DNA of 64,000 nt, taken from NCBI GenBank assembly GCA_946402905.1, contig CAMIYC010000011.1, positions 23,257 to 87,256 of the forward strand, given 5' to 3'. Shown piece by piece: positions 9,154 to 18,657 of this stretch. Positions within the stretch are counted from its first letter, which is position 1, and each line of letters begins with the position of its first letter. The DNA comes from an uncultured Prevotellaceae bacterium. Its GTDB lineage: Bacteria; Bacteroidota; Bacteroidia; Bacteroidales; Bacteroidaceae. Below the pieces are notes generated by a model, which saw nothing but the letters and a program-made list of their open reading frames with translations, was not told the DNA's origin and made no database searches. A program made the position numbers and the translations under genes.

Positions 9154-9393
9154 ATGGATAAACGCAACCTGGCCTTCGGCCGTGTCAATTTCATTCTTTT
9201 AGCCGTGAGCATGATCATCATCATCGTGGGCTTCATCCTGATGGGCAGCAAAGGCTCTGACGAGACCGCTTTCAATCCGGAAATCTTCAACACCATGCAC
9301 ATCAAAGTGGCACCGGTGGTATGTTTCATCGGATTTGTGATGATGATTTATGCGGTAGTACATAAGACCAAGGACGAGGAGGATAAGAAATGA
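9154..9393 (+). CDS. DUF3098 small membrane protein
   Basis: This 79-residue protein has two predicted membrane helices (LLAVSMIIIIVGFILMG and VVCFIGFVMMIYAVVH) separated by a short loop that starts with GSDET and contains FNPEIFN, and it ends in a charged KTKDEEDKK tail. Size, topology and position between ftsX and uppP match the DUF3098 family of Bacteroidetes. Its function is not known; position suggests a link to envelope or division processes. Its stop overlaps the next start by four bases (ATGA), indicating translational coupling. Confidence 0.85.
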   Translation: MDKRNLAFGRVNFILLAVSMIIIIVGFILMGSKGSDETAFNPEIFNTMHIKVAPVVCFIGFVMMIYAVVHKTKDEEDKK

Positions 9394-10247
9394 CCTGGAT
9401 AGAGACTATCATCATTTCCATCGTCGAGGGACTGACCGAGTTTCTCCCCGTATCCTCTACGGGCCACATGATCATCACGCAGAATCTGCTGGGCATCCCT
9501 CAGGGAGATCCTTTCGTGCACGCCTTCACTTTTATCATACAGTTCGGGGCTATCCTGTCAGTGGTCTGTCTCTATTGGAAAAAGTTCTTCCAACTCAATC
9601 ATACACCGGTGCCCGAGGGGAGCAACCTGTTTCAGCGGCTGAAGCACCGCTATCACTTCTATTGGATCCTCTTCGTGGGTGTCGTGCCTGCCGTGGTCAT
9701 CGGACTGCTTGCCAAGAAGTCGGGAGTGCTCGACTGGCTCCTCGACAGTGTGGAGGTGGTGGCTGTCATGCTGGTGCTTGGAGGTGTCTTCATGCTCTAT
9801 TGCGACAGACTGTTCAATAAAGGATCTGACAAAAACCTGGTCACAGAGCGGCGCGCGTTCAACATCGGTCTCTATCAGTGCATCTCGGTCATACCCGGAG
9901 TGTCACGGTCGATGGCTACCATTGTGGGTGGAATGACTCAGGGACTCACACGCAAGAAGGCAGCAGAGTTCTCATTCTTCCTTGCAGTGCCCACCATGGC
10001 CGGGGCCACTTTGCTCGACCTGCTCGACCTCTTCAAGGAGGAGACGGCGTGGGCCACCACGCACAATATCACCATGCTGGTGCTGGGATGCGTCGTGGCA
10101 TTCATTGTCGCATTGCTGGCCATGAAATGGTTCGTCGCCTTCCTCACCAAATATGGCTTCAAGGCCTTCGGGATATATCGCATCATCGTGGGGGGCATCA
10201 TCATCGTGCTGCTGCTCACGGGGCATTCATTAGCCATGGTCGACTGA
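9390..10247 (+). CDS. uppP: Undecaprenyl-diphosphatase UppP/BacA
   Basis: This 285-residue integral membrane protein carries the two family signatures: EGLTEFLPVSSTGHM near the N-terminus and PGVSRSMATIVGGM in the middle. It removes a phosphate from undecaprenyl diphosphate so the lipid carrier can be reused for peptidoglycan and surface glycans. Length and about eight hydrophobic segments are normal. The start overlaps the DUF3098 stop (ATGA) and its own stop overlaps the truB start (TGATG), so the three genes are translationally coupled. Confidence 0.95.
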   Translation: MTWIETIIISIVEGLTEFLPVSSTGHMIITQNLLGIPQGDPFVHAFTFIIQFGAILSVVCLYWKKFFQLNHTPVPEGSNLFQRLKHRYHFYWILFVGVVPAVVIGLLAKKSGVLDWLLDSVEVVAVMLVLGGVFMLYCDRLFNKGSDKNLVTERRAFNIGLYQCISVIPGVSRSMATIVGGMTQGLTRKKAAEFSFFLAVPTMAGATLLDLLDLFKEETAWATTHNITMLVLGCVVAFIVALLAMKWFVAFLTKYGFKAFGIYRIIVGGIIIVLLLTGHSLAMVD

Positions 10248-10963
10248 TGGTAGACTTTCAGGAAGGTGTCGTCATAGGAATAGATAAACCCTACCGCATG
10301 TCAAGCTTCGGGGCTTTGGCGCATCTGCGTTATCTCATCTCGCAAAAGCTGGGCGTGAAAAGGATAAAGACAGGGCATGCCGGCACACTCGACCCGCTCG
10401 CCACCGGGGTGCTCATCATCTGCACCGGAAGGGCCACCAAGCAGATAGAGTCGCTACAGGCGCATTCCAAGGAATACCTGGCCACGCTGCAGTTCGGAGC
10501 CACCACACCCAGCTACGACCGGGAGCATACGGTCAATTTCACTTACCCCACCAAGCACATCACGCGTGAGCTGGTGGAGAAGACGCTCCCCCGATTCCTG
10601 GGCGACGTCATGCAGGTGCCGCCAGCCTATTCGGCCTGTAAGGTCGACGGAAAAAGAGCCTACAGCCTCATGCGTAAAGGCAAGGAGGTGGAACTGAAGG
10701 CCAAGCTCCTGAGAATTGATGAGATAGAGCTGCTCGGATTCGACTGCCGGCGGATGACAGCCGACATCAGGGTGGCCTGTGGCAAAGGCACCTATATCAG
10801 GGCTCTGGCACGTGATATCGGCGAGGCCCTCGGAAGCGGGGCTTTCCTTACGGCATTGCGACGCACCAGGGTGGGCGATGTCAGGGTAGAGGACTGTCTC
10901 ACGCTCGACGATTTCCCACAATGGCTGGATGACAATACAGCATCTTCCAAAAACGACGTTTAG
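10247..10963 (+). CDS. truB: tRNA pseudouridine(55) synthase TruB
   Basis: The 238-residue product contains the TruB motif HAGTLDPLATGVL with catalytic aspartate D49, plus YSACKVDGKRAY and GKGTYIRALARDIG. It converts U55 of the T-loop of tRNAs to pseudouridine. The ORF track starts at 9878, but those first residues come from the uppP gene read in another frame; ATG 10247 overlaps the uppP stop and gives the normal family length. Confidence 0.95.
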   Translation: MVDFQEGVVIGIDKPYRMSSFGALAHLRYLISQKLGVKRIKTGHAGTLDPLATGVLIICTGRATKQIESLQAHSKEYLATLQFGATTPSYDREHTVNFTYPTKHITRELVEKTLPRFLGDVMQVPPAYSACKVDGKRAYSLMRKGKEVELKAKLLRIDEIELLGFDCRRMTADIRVACGKGTYIRALARDIGEALGSGAFLTALRRTRVGDVRVEDCLTLDDFPQWLDDNTASSKNDV

Positions 10964-10985
10964 GTACCATCTATAAAAACAAAAT

Positions 10986-12104
10986 ATGAAATTATCGCAA
11001 TTTAAGTTTAAACTTCCTGAGGAGCAGATCGCACTCTATCCTGCTTACCACCGTGACGAATGCCGGCTGATGGTCATACACCGCAAGTCGGGACGCATCG
11101 ACATGCATCTCACCGATGGGGAGGGGAAAGTACTGCAGAATGAAGACGGCACTCCTCAGTTTATCGAGTTTAGGCATCTCGTCAACTATTTCGACGAGGG
11201 CGATGCCTTCATCTTTAATGACACCAAGGTCTTTCCGGCACGCCTCTATGGCACCAAGGAGAAGACCGATGCTAAGATAGAAGTGTTCTTGCTCCGTGAG
11301 CTCAATGAGACCATGCGCCTGTGGGATGTGCTCGTAGAGCCTGCCCGCAAGATTCGTATCGGCAATAAACTGTTTTTCGACGAGAGTGGTACCATGGTGG
11401 CCGAGGTCATAGACAATACCACCAGCCGCGGACGCACCCTGCGTTTCCTCTACGACTGTCCTCACGACAAGTTCAAGCGCGAGCTCTTCGAACTTGGTTC
11501 TTCGCCGCTGCCGCATTATATCGTCGACAAAAGGCCGGCCACCGAGGAGGATATGACCGATTTCCAGTGCATCTTCGCCAAAAACGAGGGTGCCGTCACA
11601 GCACCGGCCTCCGGACTGCATTTCAGCCGAGAGCTGATGAAACGTATGGAAATCAAGGGTATCGAGTTTGCTTTCATCACATTGCACTGTGCCCTTGGCT
11701 GTTTCCACAATATCGAGGTGGAAGACCTGACCAAGCATAAAATGGACTCAGAGCAGATGTTTGTCGAGAAGGAGGCTTGTGATGTGGTCAACAAGGCCAA
11801 ATTGTCGGGAAAGCATATCTGTGCCGTCGGCACCAGCGTGGCAAAAGCCACGGAGACAGCAGTGGGCACAGACGGTCTGCTCAAAGAGTATGAGGGATGG
11901 ACCAATAAGTTCATCTTCCCCCCATACGAGTTCGGACTGGCCGACTCTATGGTGTGCAATTTCTATCATCCTCAGTCTACGCTGATGATGTCGGCATGTG
12001 CTTTCGGCGGCTATGATCTTGTCATGAAAGCTTATGACCTGGCACTGGAGAATGGCTATCGGTTTGGATGCTATGGCGATGCAATGCTCATGCTCGATGA
12101 CTGA
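10986..12104 (+). CDS. queA: tRNA preQ1(34) S-adenosylmethionine ribosyltransferase-isomerase QueA
   Basis: This 372-residue protein shows the conserved QueA segments FNDTKVFPARLYG, VTAPASGLHFS, THLHCALG-like ITLHCALGCFHNIEVEDL and a PQSTLMMSACAF end motif. It transfers and rearranges the ribose of SAM onto preQ1 at the wobble position, the penultimate step to queuosine. It follows truB by 22 bases in the same operon and overlaps folK by eight bases. Confidence 0.95.
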   Translation: MKLSQFKFKLPEEQIALYPAYHRDECRLMVIHRKSGRIDMHLTDGEGKVLQNEDGTPQFIEFRHLVNYFDEGDAFIFNDTKVFPARLYGTKEKTDAKIEVFLLRELNETMRLWDVLVEPARKIRIGNKLFFDESGTMVAEVIDNTTSRGRTLRFLYDCPHDKFKRELFELGSSPLPHYIVDKRPATEEDMTDFQCIFAKNEGAVTAPASGLHFSRELMKRMEIKGIEFAFITLHCALGCFHNIEVEDLTKHKMDSEQMFVEKEACDVVNKAKLSGKHICAVGTSVAKATETAVGTDGLLKEYEGWTNKFIFPPYEFGLADSMVCNFYHPQSTLMMSACAFGGYDLVMKAYDLALENGYRFGCYGDAMLMLDD

Positions 12105-12513
12105 CACACATACCGTGTATCTCGGCCTGGGCTCCAACCTGGGCGACAAGCAGGAGAATATCCTGAAAGCTATCGATATAATCAACCTGCTGATTGGCGA
12201 CGTCGTGCGCCAGTCAGTTTTTTATGTCTCTGAGCCTTGGGGATTCGTTTCCCACAACCATTTCGTCAACGCATGCGTGTGCTGTGTGACCACGATGACA
12301 CCCAGGGAGGTGCTCCGTGCCACTCAGCAGATAGAACGTGACCTGGGACGCACCCGAAAGTCGCACGACGGGAGGTATCACGACCGCATCATCGACATCG
12401 ATATCTTGCTCTACGACCAGCTGACGGTCGACGAGCCCGACCTCGTCATACCTCATCCCCTCATGGAGCAGCGTGATTTTGTCATGATACCGCTGCGCTC
12501 TATCCTGAAATGA
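12097..12513 (+). CDS. folK: 2-amino-4-hydroxy-6-hydroxymethyldihydropteridine diphosphokinase FolK
   Basis: The 138-residue product begins TVYLGLGSNLGDKQEN and contains GRYHDRIIDIDILLYD and PHPLMEQRDFV, which are the FolK nucleotide- and pterin-binding signatures. It phosphorylates the pterin precursor in folate synthesis. The track's start at 12034 lies inside queA; ATG 12097, overlapping the queA stop by eight bases, is the fitting start. It ends the operon and is followed by a hairpin shared with the convergent rpsO. Confidence 0.95.
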   Translation: MTDTHTVYLGLGSNLGDKQENILKAIDIINLLIGDVVRQSVFYVSEPWGFVSHNHFVNACVCCVTTMTPREVLRATQQIERDLGRTRKSHDGRYHDRIIDIDILLYDQLTVDEPDLVIPHPLMEQRDFVMIPLRSILK

Positions 12514-12515
12514 AA

Positions 12516-12563
12516 AATCCCCGTTCATACCGGTGTATGAAGCGGGGATTCAAGATCTTTTTT
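12516..12563. terminator. Bidirectional terminator between folK and rpsO
   Basis: AATCCCCG-TTCATAC and GTATGAAGCGGGGATT pair over about 15 bases with one bulged C. On the minus strand the stem is followed by TTTTTCA, so it ends rpsO. On the plus strand a run of seven T residues comes seven bases later, so it can also stop folK transcripts. Confidence 0.8.
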
Positions 12564-12573
12564 GCCTCTCTGA

Positions 12574-12843
12574 TTATCTGCGCAGACCAAGGGCCTTGAT
12601 GATGGCACGATAGCGAGTGATGTCGCGGTCGTACAGATAGTTGAGCAGGGCGCGGCGTTTTCCTACCAGCTGAGTCAGTGACCGTGCGGTAGTATAATCT
12701 TTACGGTTCTTTTTCAAATGTTCCGTCAAATGGGATATACGGTAGGAGAACAATGCTATCTGGCTCTCAGCGGAACCAGTATCAGAGTTGGACTTTCCGT
12801 ATTTTCCAAAGATCTCTTCTTTTTTTGCCTTGTCTAAATACAT
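12574..12843 (-). CDS. rpsO: 30S ribosomal protein S15
   Basis: This 89-residue protein matches S15 throughout: DTGSAESQIALFSYRI, LTEHLKKNRKDY, and the C-terminal LVGKRRALLNYL and RYRAIIKALGLR. It binds 16S rRNA early in assembly of the small subunit. It is monocistronic, with a textbook Bacteroidetes promoter upstream and a terminator directly after its stop codon. Confidence 0.97.
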   Translation of the reverse strand: MYLDKAKKEEIFGKYGKSNSDTGSAESQIALFSYRISHLTEHLKKNRKDYTTARSLTQLVGKRRALLNYLYDRDITRYRAIIKALGLRR

Positions 12844-12896
12844 CTTGAAAGTGTTAAATGGTTATGATATAGTATGCTGCATTTGAAATGCGGGTG

Positions 12897-12928
12897 CAAA
12901 GGTACTGCTTTTTTACCAATGCCACAAA
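12897..12928 (-). promoter_or_regulatory. rpsO promoter
   Basis: On the minus strand TTTG (12925-12928), a 20-base spacer and TACCTTTG (12897-12904) match the Bacteroidetes consensus exactly. The start codon follows about 54 bases downstream. Confidence 0.85.
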
Positions 12929-12954
12929 CTTTAAAACCCTTTTTTTTCTTTTCT

Positions 12955-12986
12955 TTTGTTTGTTACACATATTATTTGTAATTTTG
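12955..12986 (+). promoter_or_regulatory. typA promoter
   Basis: TTTG (12955-12958), 20 bases, then TAATTTTG (12979-12986), an exact match to the Bacteroidetes pattern. It is divergent from the rpsO promoter only about 30 bases away. Confidence 0.85.
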
Positions 12987-13043
12987 CAGCGATTTTGTAA
13001 CAGGGTGGTCTGTCAGGATACACCATAAGGTAAAAAAGATTAT

Positions 13044-14846
13044 ATGCAAGACATCAGAAACATCGCGATCATCGCACACGTAGACCACGGAAAAACCACC
13101 TTGGTCGACAAGATGATGCTCGCAGGCAATCTTTTCCGTGAGGGAAAAGATATGGGGCAACAGGTGCTCGACAGCAATGACCTGGAGAGGGAAAGAGGTA
13201 TCACCATCCTCTCCAAGAATGTATCCATCAATTATAAAGGCACGAAAATCAATATCATCGACACTCCGGGTCACTCCGATTTTGGTGGCGAGGTGGAGCG
13301 TGTGCTCAATATGGCCGACGGCTGCCTGCTGCTCGTCGATGCCTTCGAAGGTCCCATGCCGCAAACCAGGTTCGTGCTCCAGAAAGCACTTCAGATCGGA
13401 CTGAAACCTATCGTAGTAGTCAATAAGGTGGATAAGCCCAACTGCCGTCCGGAAGAAGTATACGAGATGGTATTCGACCTGATGTTCTCGCTCAATGCCA
13501 CCGAAGACCAACTGGATTTCCCCGTTGTATATGGCAGCGCCAAGAATGGATGGATGGGCGAAGACTATAAGACTCCTACTACAGACATCACTTACCTCCT
13601 CGACAAGATCGTGGAGGTAATACCGGCACCGAAGGTGTTGGAGGGTACCCCTCAGATGCTTATCACCTCGCTCGACTATTCCAGTTATACGGGACGTATA
13701 GCAGTGGGGCGTGTGCATCGTGGCACTCTCACTGAGGGTATGGGTGTCACCATCTCACATCGCGACGGTAGCCTGGAAAAGACCAAAATCAAGGAACTGC
13801 ATACCTTTGAAGGCATGGGGCATGTGCGCACCCATGAGGTGGGAAGTGGAGATATCTGTGCCATCATCGGTCTCGACCACTTTGAGATCGGCGACACGAT
13901 ATGCGATGCAGAGAACCCCGAACCGTTGCCGCCCATCTCTATCGACGAGCCTACGATGAGTATGCTGTTCACCATCAACGACTCGCCCTTCTTCGGTCGC
14001 GAGGGCAAGTGGTGCACATCAAGGCATATTTATGAGCGGCTGCGTAAGGAACTGGAGAAAAACCTCGCCCTCCGTGTGGAGGAGATGGAGGGATATACAG
14101 ACCGCTGGATTGTCAGCGGGCGCGGAGTGCTTCATCTCTCGGTGCTCATAGAGACCATGCGCCGCGAGGGATACGAGCTGCAGGTGGGACAACCACAGGT
14201 AATCTACAAGGAGATTGACGGCATGAAGTGTGAGCCTGTCGAAGAACTGACCATCAATGTGCCCGAGGAGTTTGCCAGCAAGATGATTGATATGGTGACC
14301 AGGCGCAAGGGAGAAATGGTCTCCATGGAAAGCCAGGCCGACCGCGTGAATATCGAGTTCGACATCCCGTCAAGGGGCATCATCGGATTGCGCACCAACG
14401 TGCTCACAGCCAGCCAGGGAGAGGCCATCATGGCGCATCGCTATAAGGAATATCAGCCATTCAAAGGCGAGATCTCACGGCGTGTCAACGGCTCTATGGT
14501 GGCCATGGAGACAGGCACGGCATTCGCTTACTCCATCGACAAACTGCAAGACCGTGGCAAGTTCTTCATCGATCCGGGTGAGGAGGTCTACGCCGGACAG
14601 GTCGTAGGCGAGCATGTGCACGACAATGACTTGGTGGTCAATGTCACCAAGGCCAAGCAGCTCACCAACGTACGTGCCAGCGGCAGCGACGAGAAAGCAC
14701 GCATCATCCCCAAAGTCGTCATGAGCCTCGAGGAATGCCTGGAATATATCAAAGCCGACGAACTGGTGGAGGTGACTCCCAAGAGCATGCGCATGCGCAA
14801 GGCGGTGCTCGACCATCTGGAGCGCAAGCGATTGAACAAAGACTGA
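13044..14846 (+). CDS. typA: Ribosome-associated GTPase TypA/BipA
   Basis: This 600-residue translational GTPase has all G motifs: [26 protein letters not shown] and NKVDKP. The EF-G-like domains follow, and the C-terminal region contains GRGVLHLS and [11 protein letters not shown], which are diagnostic of TypA. It binds the ribosome and supports assembly and stress or cold adaptation. It is preceded by its own consensus promoter and followed by a hairpin. Confidence 0.97.
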   Translation: MQDIRNIAIIAHVDHGKTTLVDKMMLAGNLFREGKDMGQQVLDSNDLERERGITILSKNVSINYKGTKINIIDTPGHSDFGGEVERVLNMADGCLLLVDAFEGPMPQTRFVLQKALQIGLKPIVVVNKVDKPNCRPEEVYEMVFDLMFSLNATEDQLDFPVVYGSAKNGWMGEDYKTPTTDITYLLDKIVEVIPAPKVLEGTPQMLITSLDYSSYTGRIAVGRVHRGTLTEGMGVTISHRDGSLEKTKIKELHTFEGMGHVRTHEVGSGDICAIIGLDHFEIGDTICDAENPEPLPPISIDEPTMSMLFTINDSPFFGREGKWCTSRHIYERLRKELEKNLALRVEEMEGYTDRWIVSGRGVLHLSVLIETMRREGYELQVGQPQVIYKEIDGMKCEPVEELTINVPEEFASKMIDMVTRRKGEMVSMESQADRVNIEFDIPSRGIIGLRTNVLTASQGEAIMAHRYKEYQPFKGEISRRVNGSMVAMETGTAFAYSIDKLQDRGKFFIDPGEEVYAGQVVGEHVHDNDLVVNVTKAKQLTNVRASGSDEKARIIPKVVMSLEECLEYIKADELVEVTPKSMRMRKAVLDHLERKRLNKD

Positions 14847-14859
14847 GTCCGGCTCATCT

Positions 14860-14882
14860 GTGCCGAGACAGTGTCTCGGCAC
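14860..14882 (+). terminator. Hairpin between the convergent typA and luxS genes
   Basis: GTGCCGAGACA and TGTCTCGGCAC form a perfect 11-base-pair stem around a single G. Neither strand has a T-run after it. It starts 13 bases after the typA stop and ends three bases before the luxS stop, so it may serve both genes. Confidence 0.5.
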
Positions 14883-14885
14883 TCA

Positions 14886-15365
14886 TCACCCCGGATACAC
14901 CATATTTTCCTCACCGATGTTTTCAAGCACCTCGGTGAGGAATTTTTTAGCCTCGTAGCGGGCCATGGGCAGGTCATGGAGCAGCCAGTTGCCGCAGTCT
15001 TTAGGGGCTGCGCCGGGTATCTCTCCCTCAAAGTCGGAGATGAAACGGAAGGTGCACCTCATCAGGTCGACAATATCCGCCGGGGTCCAGTCGCCAGAGA
15101 GCAACAGGTAGTTGCCCGTCAGGCAGCCCATCGGTCCCCAGTAGACGATGCGGCTGCCCCATACAGGGTCGTTGCGCAAGTAGGTGGCGGCCAGGTGCTC
15201 TATGCTGTGAAGGGCACCCGGATGAAGGGCAGGCTCACGGTTGGGCTCTTTCATCCGGATGTCGAAGGTCGTGACCACAGCACCGCCGATGGTGTCTTTG
15301 CGCGATACGTAGATGCCTCTTTTCAGGCGCTCGTGGTCGATGGTGAAACTTGGTATCTTCTTCAT
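14886..15365 (-). CDS. luxS: S-ribosylhomocysteine lyase LuxS
   Basis: The 159-residue product shows the LuxS zinc site: H53 and H57 in HSIEHLAAT with catalytic E56, and C124 in PKDCGNW. GPMGCLTGNYLLL contains the catalytic cysteine C81. It cleaves S-ribosylhomocysteine to homocysteine and DPD, the precursor of autoinducer-2. The track's 285-residue ORF includes an unrelated leader from the mtnN gene in another frame; ATG 15365 overlaps the mtnN stop by four bases and gives normal length. LuxS uses the product of MtnN, so the pairing is a complete SAH recycling path. Confidence 0.96.
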   Translation of the reverse strand: MKKIPSFTIDHERLKRGIYVSRKDTIGGAVVTTFDIRMKEPNREPALHPGALHSIEHLAATYLRNDPVWGSRIVYWGPMGCLTGNYLLLSGDWTPADIVDLMRCTFRFISDFEGEIPGAAPKDCGNWLLHDLPMARYEAKKFLTEVLENIGEENMVYPG

Positions 15366-16045
15366 AGCTGTGAGATAAATGATTGTGTGACTTGAAATGA
15401 GCCGTCGGCCATGCGGTCCCAGAAATCGTAATACTGCGACGCGTCGGTGTCGAGTAGGGGGATGTCGCTGATGATGCGGAATGACACAAAGGGCACCCCG
15501 TACAGGTGACAGGTCTGGGCGATGGCACAGCTCTCCATGTCTACCGCCAGCGCATCGGGGAAATGGCTGAGAATCTCGCCCATCTTCTCCTTGCTGGTGA
15601 CAAACCAGTCGCCGCTCACAATCAGACCGCTGTGCACCGACACGCCGCAGTCGAGCGAGAGGGCCTTTTCTACAAGAGAGCCAGGAGCCGAATAGATGGC
15701 CGGCAACCCCAGCAGCTGGCCATATGCCACGTCTTTGCCGCAATATACGTCATGGTAGGCATACTGCGTGCCCACCACAACATCGGTGACGCGAAGCCGG
15801 GTACTGGCACCGCCGGCACAACCGCTCGAAACCACCAGGTCGGGGTGGTAGGCGTTGATCATCTCCACCGCACCGATGGTGGCATTCACTTTGCCGATGC
15901 CACACTGCTGCAGGATGACCTCATGCTCATGTATGCGACCTTTGTAAAACTCCTTGCCATGCTGTCGTTCTGTGACAGGGCTGCTGAGCAGCGTTTTCAA
16001 CTGCCGCAGCTCTTTCTCCATTGCTACTATGATACCTATTCTCAT
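15362..16045 (-). CDS. mtnN: 5'-methylthioadenosine/S-adenosylhomocysteine nucleosidase
   Basis: This 227-residue protein starts MRIGIIVAMEKELRQLK, the MtnN hallmark with catalytic glutamate, and carries GKVNATIGAVEMI, SSGCAGG and ALAVDMESCAIAQ, where the last contains the catalytic region. It hydrolyses SAH or MTA to adenine and the thioribose compound that LuxS then uses. The track's longer start (16201) runs into the upstream glycosidase gene and is not needed. It lies 29 bases after that glycosidase gene with no promoter seen between, so it may be read from the glycosidase transcript. Confidence 0.95.
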   Translation of the reverse strand: MRIGIIVAMEKELRQLKTLLSSPVTERQHGKEFYKGRIHEHEVILQQCGIGKVNATIGAVEMINAYHPDLVVSSGCAGGASTRLRVTDVVVGTQYAYHDVYCGKDVAYGQLLGLPAIYSAPGSLVEKALSLDCGVSVHSGLIVSGDWFVTSKEKMGEILSHFPDALAVDMESCAIAQTCHLYGVPFVSFRIISDIPLLDTDASQYYDFWDRMADGSFQVTQSFISQL

Positions 16046-16074
16046 GAGTTGATGATGATTCGTTGTGGTAAATT

Positions 16075-18642
16075 TTAGAATGTTTTTTGTTCTATCAGCT
16101 TCACCGTCGAGGCGAGACCGCTCTTCACAGGTTCCCATGCCTCGTAGGTGGTGCGTTTGTAGTTGATGTCTACGACATTGATTTCCTTCATCTTGCGCCA
16201 CTTTACGCCTTGGCGGTCGAGTTCGGCGATGCGGTTGGCAGGCAGGTTGGTCACTTCTATACGTATCTCGTTCTTGCCTTTACGGAGCATGCTGCCGCAG
16301 TCGAGTGTGAAGGGTACGCTCCAGGCGCAGCCTGCAAACTGGCCGTTGATATACACGCGGGCACTCTCACGTACGTCGCCGAGGTCGATGGCCCATCGCT
16401 TGGATGCCTGGCGCTTGCTGAGCTTGACGGTGGTCGTATATACGCCGGTGCCCATAGTCACACGGGCTGCATCGCTCAGGGTCTCCCAGGTCTGGAGGCT
16501 CTTCAGGTTGAAGGTCTCGGCTACGTCGGGAGCTTCTTCTGTAAACGACAGCGTCCACGGCAGGTGGGTCAGATCGATGACCTCTTTCTCATGGGGCTGA
16601 GCCTGGTGCAGGCATGTCTTGACAGGCTGTGGCTGGCTGAGTTCTTCGCCGTCGGCATAGGTCTGCAGGATCATCGACTCTCCCGAGCGCAGGCTGATCT
16701 TCAGTCGGTGTCCTTCGGTCTCTGCCAGACGGATATCGCCGTTGAGCGGGTTGAACCAATAGGCCCGGCGGCAGGGCACGATCAGCGGCACGGTGTCGTC
16801 GATGTCGTTGGGGGTCAGGTTGGCGATGAAATAATGATGCCCGGTGGCGTTGCTGCGGCGGATGGCACGCAGGCCCAACTGGCTTTTCATCGGCTCGGCC
16901 TGGGCCAGGCGCGACAGCTGTCCGTCATCTTCGCCGTAGACCACCAGCTGGCCCCATTGGGCGAACATGGCTTTCAGCTCCGGGGTCAGAGAGGCACCGG
17001 TGGGGATGATAAGCCCCTTGTAGCGTGTGCCGCCTTCGGTCACCAGCATACCGCCGCTCACCTTCACTTTTGCCAGCTGTCGGTCGGAGATGTAGTCGCA
17101 GTCGTATCCCAGAGAGTCAATTGTCAGTATGCTGCGGATGAATTCCGGGGCTTTCTTGTCCATGGCATGGATGTCAAATTGCATCAGCAGGCCCTTGTCG
17201 CCCTCGGAGTGACGCTTCGACCACATGTCGCGCACAGGCAGATAGACCAGGAAGTCGTTGTCGGGCTGTCCCATCTGCAGGAAACTTTGGCAGCGCTCGA
17301 TATATTTCATCAGGTAGGGCGCGTCACGCCAGATGCTGTTGTTGGGAGTCATGTCGACCGAGGCGTAGAAGCGCCATCCGGGCCAGGGGTCGTCCTTGGG
17401 AGAGTAGCAGGAACCATGGAAGAAGGCATGGTTCACACCGCAGGTGAACATCAGGTCAAGATCGGGCTTCATCTGGGAGAGGGAGGTGCGGAAATGCTCT
17501 GTCAGCCAGGTGAACGTCTCGCTCGAAGTGTATTTCTTGCCTGTTACATGGGCGGCCGAAGAGGCATATTTCAGCATCGACACGTCGCTGAAATTCTTGC
17601 GGGTGAAACCGGCGTCGGTGCGCAGCCCTTTGATGCCGAACTCCGACAGGCCGAAGCCTTCTATCTCAGGGATGTCGACGGTGGCATAGAGGTCGAGCAG
17701 GTTGGCAGGCGAACCATGGGCCTGGTTGCGCACTTCCACACCGTGGGAGTGAGCCCATGACACCCATTGCTGGGTGAAGTTCTCGTAGAGCAGGTCGCTC
17801 AGCGTCTCGCGATAGTCGGACAACACCTTGTTGCCGTCGTCCACATAGCCAAGCAGTTCAGGCAGATGGTCTTCAAGGGCGTAACCGCGGCGTGACTTGA
17901 ACTCCTCAAAGATGGTGGGGGTCCAGTTGGCACCATATACCTCATAGCTGTCATTGAAGAAGGTGTGAGGGTAGGGCACTCCGCTCTGGGCAAAGGCTTT
18001 GTCAAAACGCTCCAGGTAGTGGCGCACCGCATCGCGGTCGAAATGGTCGATCACGTAGCCCTCGCCGCCGGGGGCGGCACGCTTCACTTGCTGGCGTGTG
18101 CGGCTGGCATAGACGGCAATCACGCGCCAGGTGTCAGGTTCGCCCGTGGCAAAAGCTTTCACGCATTGCAGGCGGGCATATTTACGCTCTTTCTCCGGAG
18201 CAGGAAGGTCTATCTTGCTGACGTCTATTTTCTTGCCGTGGATGATGGTGTCGACAAACACGGCTTTGCATGCGGCCTCTTCTACCGGCACCTCCGGACC
18301 GCCGAAGGGCCAGCCGGTGCCGTTGTTCATGTCTACTTCGATGCCGTCAGCGGCAGCTATCTGCTCTACGTCGCGCAGGGCTTGCATCCACTGAGGTGAG
18401 AGGAAGGGGATCTCGTTGCGCTCATTGCCCTGCACGCCATAGAGTGGGGTGATTTCTACCGCGCCGATGCCGGCACGGGCATATTCGTCGAGATTCCATT
18501 TCAGGTTGTCCTTGTCTACGGCGGAGCCCAGCCACCACCAGCGGGTGCCGGCTTTGGCTTCTTGTGTCACTTGGGGCCATGTCTGTGCCTCGGCGGTCAG
18601 GCCGCAGGCCATCAAGGCGAGGCTGATGATAATCGTTCTCAT
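16075..18642 (-). CDS. GH106-like glycoside hydrolase (putative alpha-L-rhamnosidase)
   Basis: This 855-residue exported protein (signal peptide MRTIIISLALMACGLTAEA) starts its mature part with TRWWWLGSAVDKDNLKWNLD and AGIGAVEITPLYG, then GWPFGGP, as in the GH106 rhamnosidase group. SSETFTWLTEHF and GVNHAFFHGSCYSP are the further family-type catalytic-core segments. A C-terminal galactose-binding-like jelly roll (RVYINGQFAGCAWSVPF) follows. It likely removes terminal rhamnose or a similar sugar from plant or host glycans in the periplasm or at the surface. It lies 15 bases downstream of the GH2 gene in one operon. Confidence 0.8.
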   Translation of the reverse strand: MRTIIISLALMACGLTAEAQTWPQVTQEAKAGTRWWWLGSAVDKDNLKWNLDEYARAGIGAVEITPLYGVQGNERNEIPFLSPQWMQALRDVEQIAAADGIEVDMNNGTGWPFGGPEVPVEEAACKAVFVDTIIHGKKIDVSKIDLPAPEKERKYARLQCVKAFATGEPDTWRVIAVYASRTRQQVKRAAPGGEGYVIDHFDRDAVRHYLERFDKAFAQSGVPYPHTFFNDSYEVYGANWTPTIFEEFKSRRGYALEDHLPELLGYVDDGNKVLSDYRETLSDLLYENFTQQWVSWAHSHGVEVRNQAHGSPANLLDLYATVDIPEIEGFGLSEFGIKGLRTDAGFTRKNFSDVSMLKYASSAAHVTGKKYTSSETFTWLTEHFRTSLSQMKPDLDLMFTCGVNHAFFHGSCYSPKDDPWPGWRFYASVDMTPNNSIWRDAPYLMKYIERCQSFLQMGQPDNDFLVYLPVRDMWSKRHSEGDKGLLMQFDIHAMDKKAPEFIRSILTIDSLGYDCDYISDRQLAKVKVSGGMLVTEGGTRYKGLIIPTGASLTPELKAMFAQWGQLVVYGEDDGQLSRLAQAEPMKSQLGLRAIRRSNATGHHYFIANLTPNDIDDTVPLIVPCRRAYWFNPLNGDIRLAETEGHRLKISLRSGESMILQTYADGEELSQPQPVKTCLHQAQPHEKEVIDLTHLPWTLSFTEEAPDVAETFNLKSLQTWETLSDAARVTMGTGVYTTTVKLSKRQASKRWAIDLGDVRESARVYINGQFAGCAWSVPFTLDCGSMLRKGKNEIRIEVTNLPANRIAELDRQGVKWRKMKEINVVDINYKRTTYEAWEPVKSGLASTVKLIEQKTF

Positions 18643-18657
18643 TGTTTGCGTGATTGG

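Noticed and set aside
16087-17760. 557-residue plus-strand ORF
   Set aside because: It is entirely antisense to the GH106-like gene, which has a signal peptide and family motifs. The antisense frame is open only because of GC-rich codon use.
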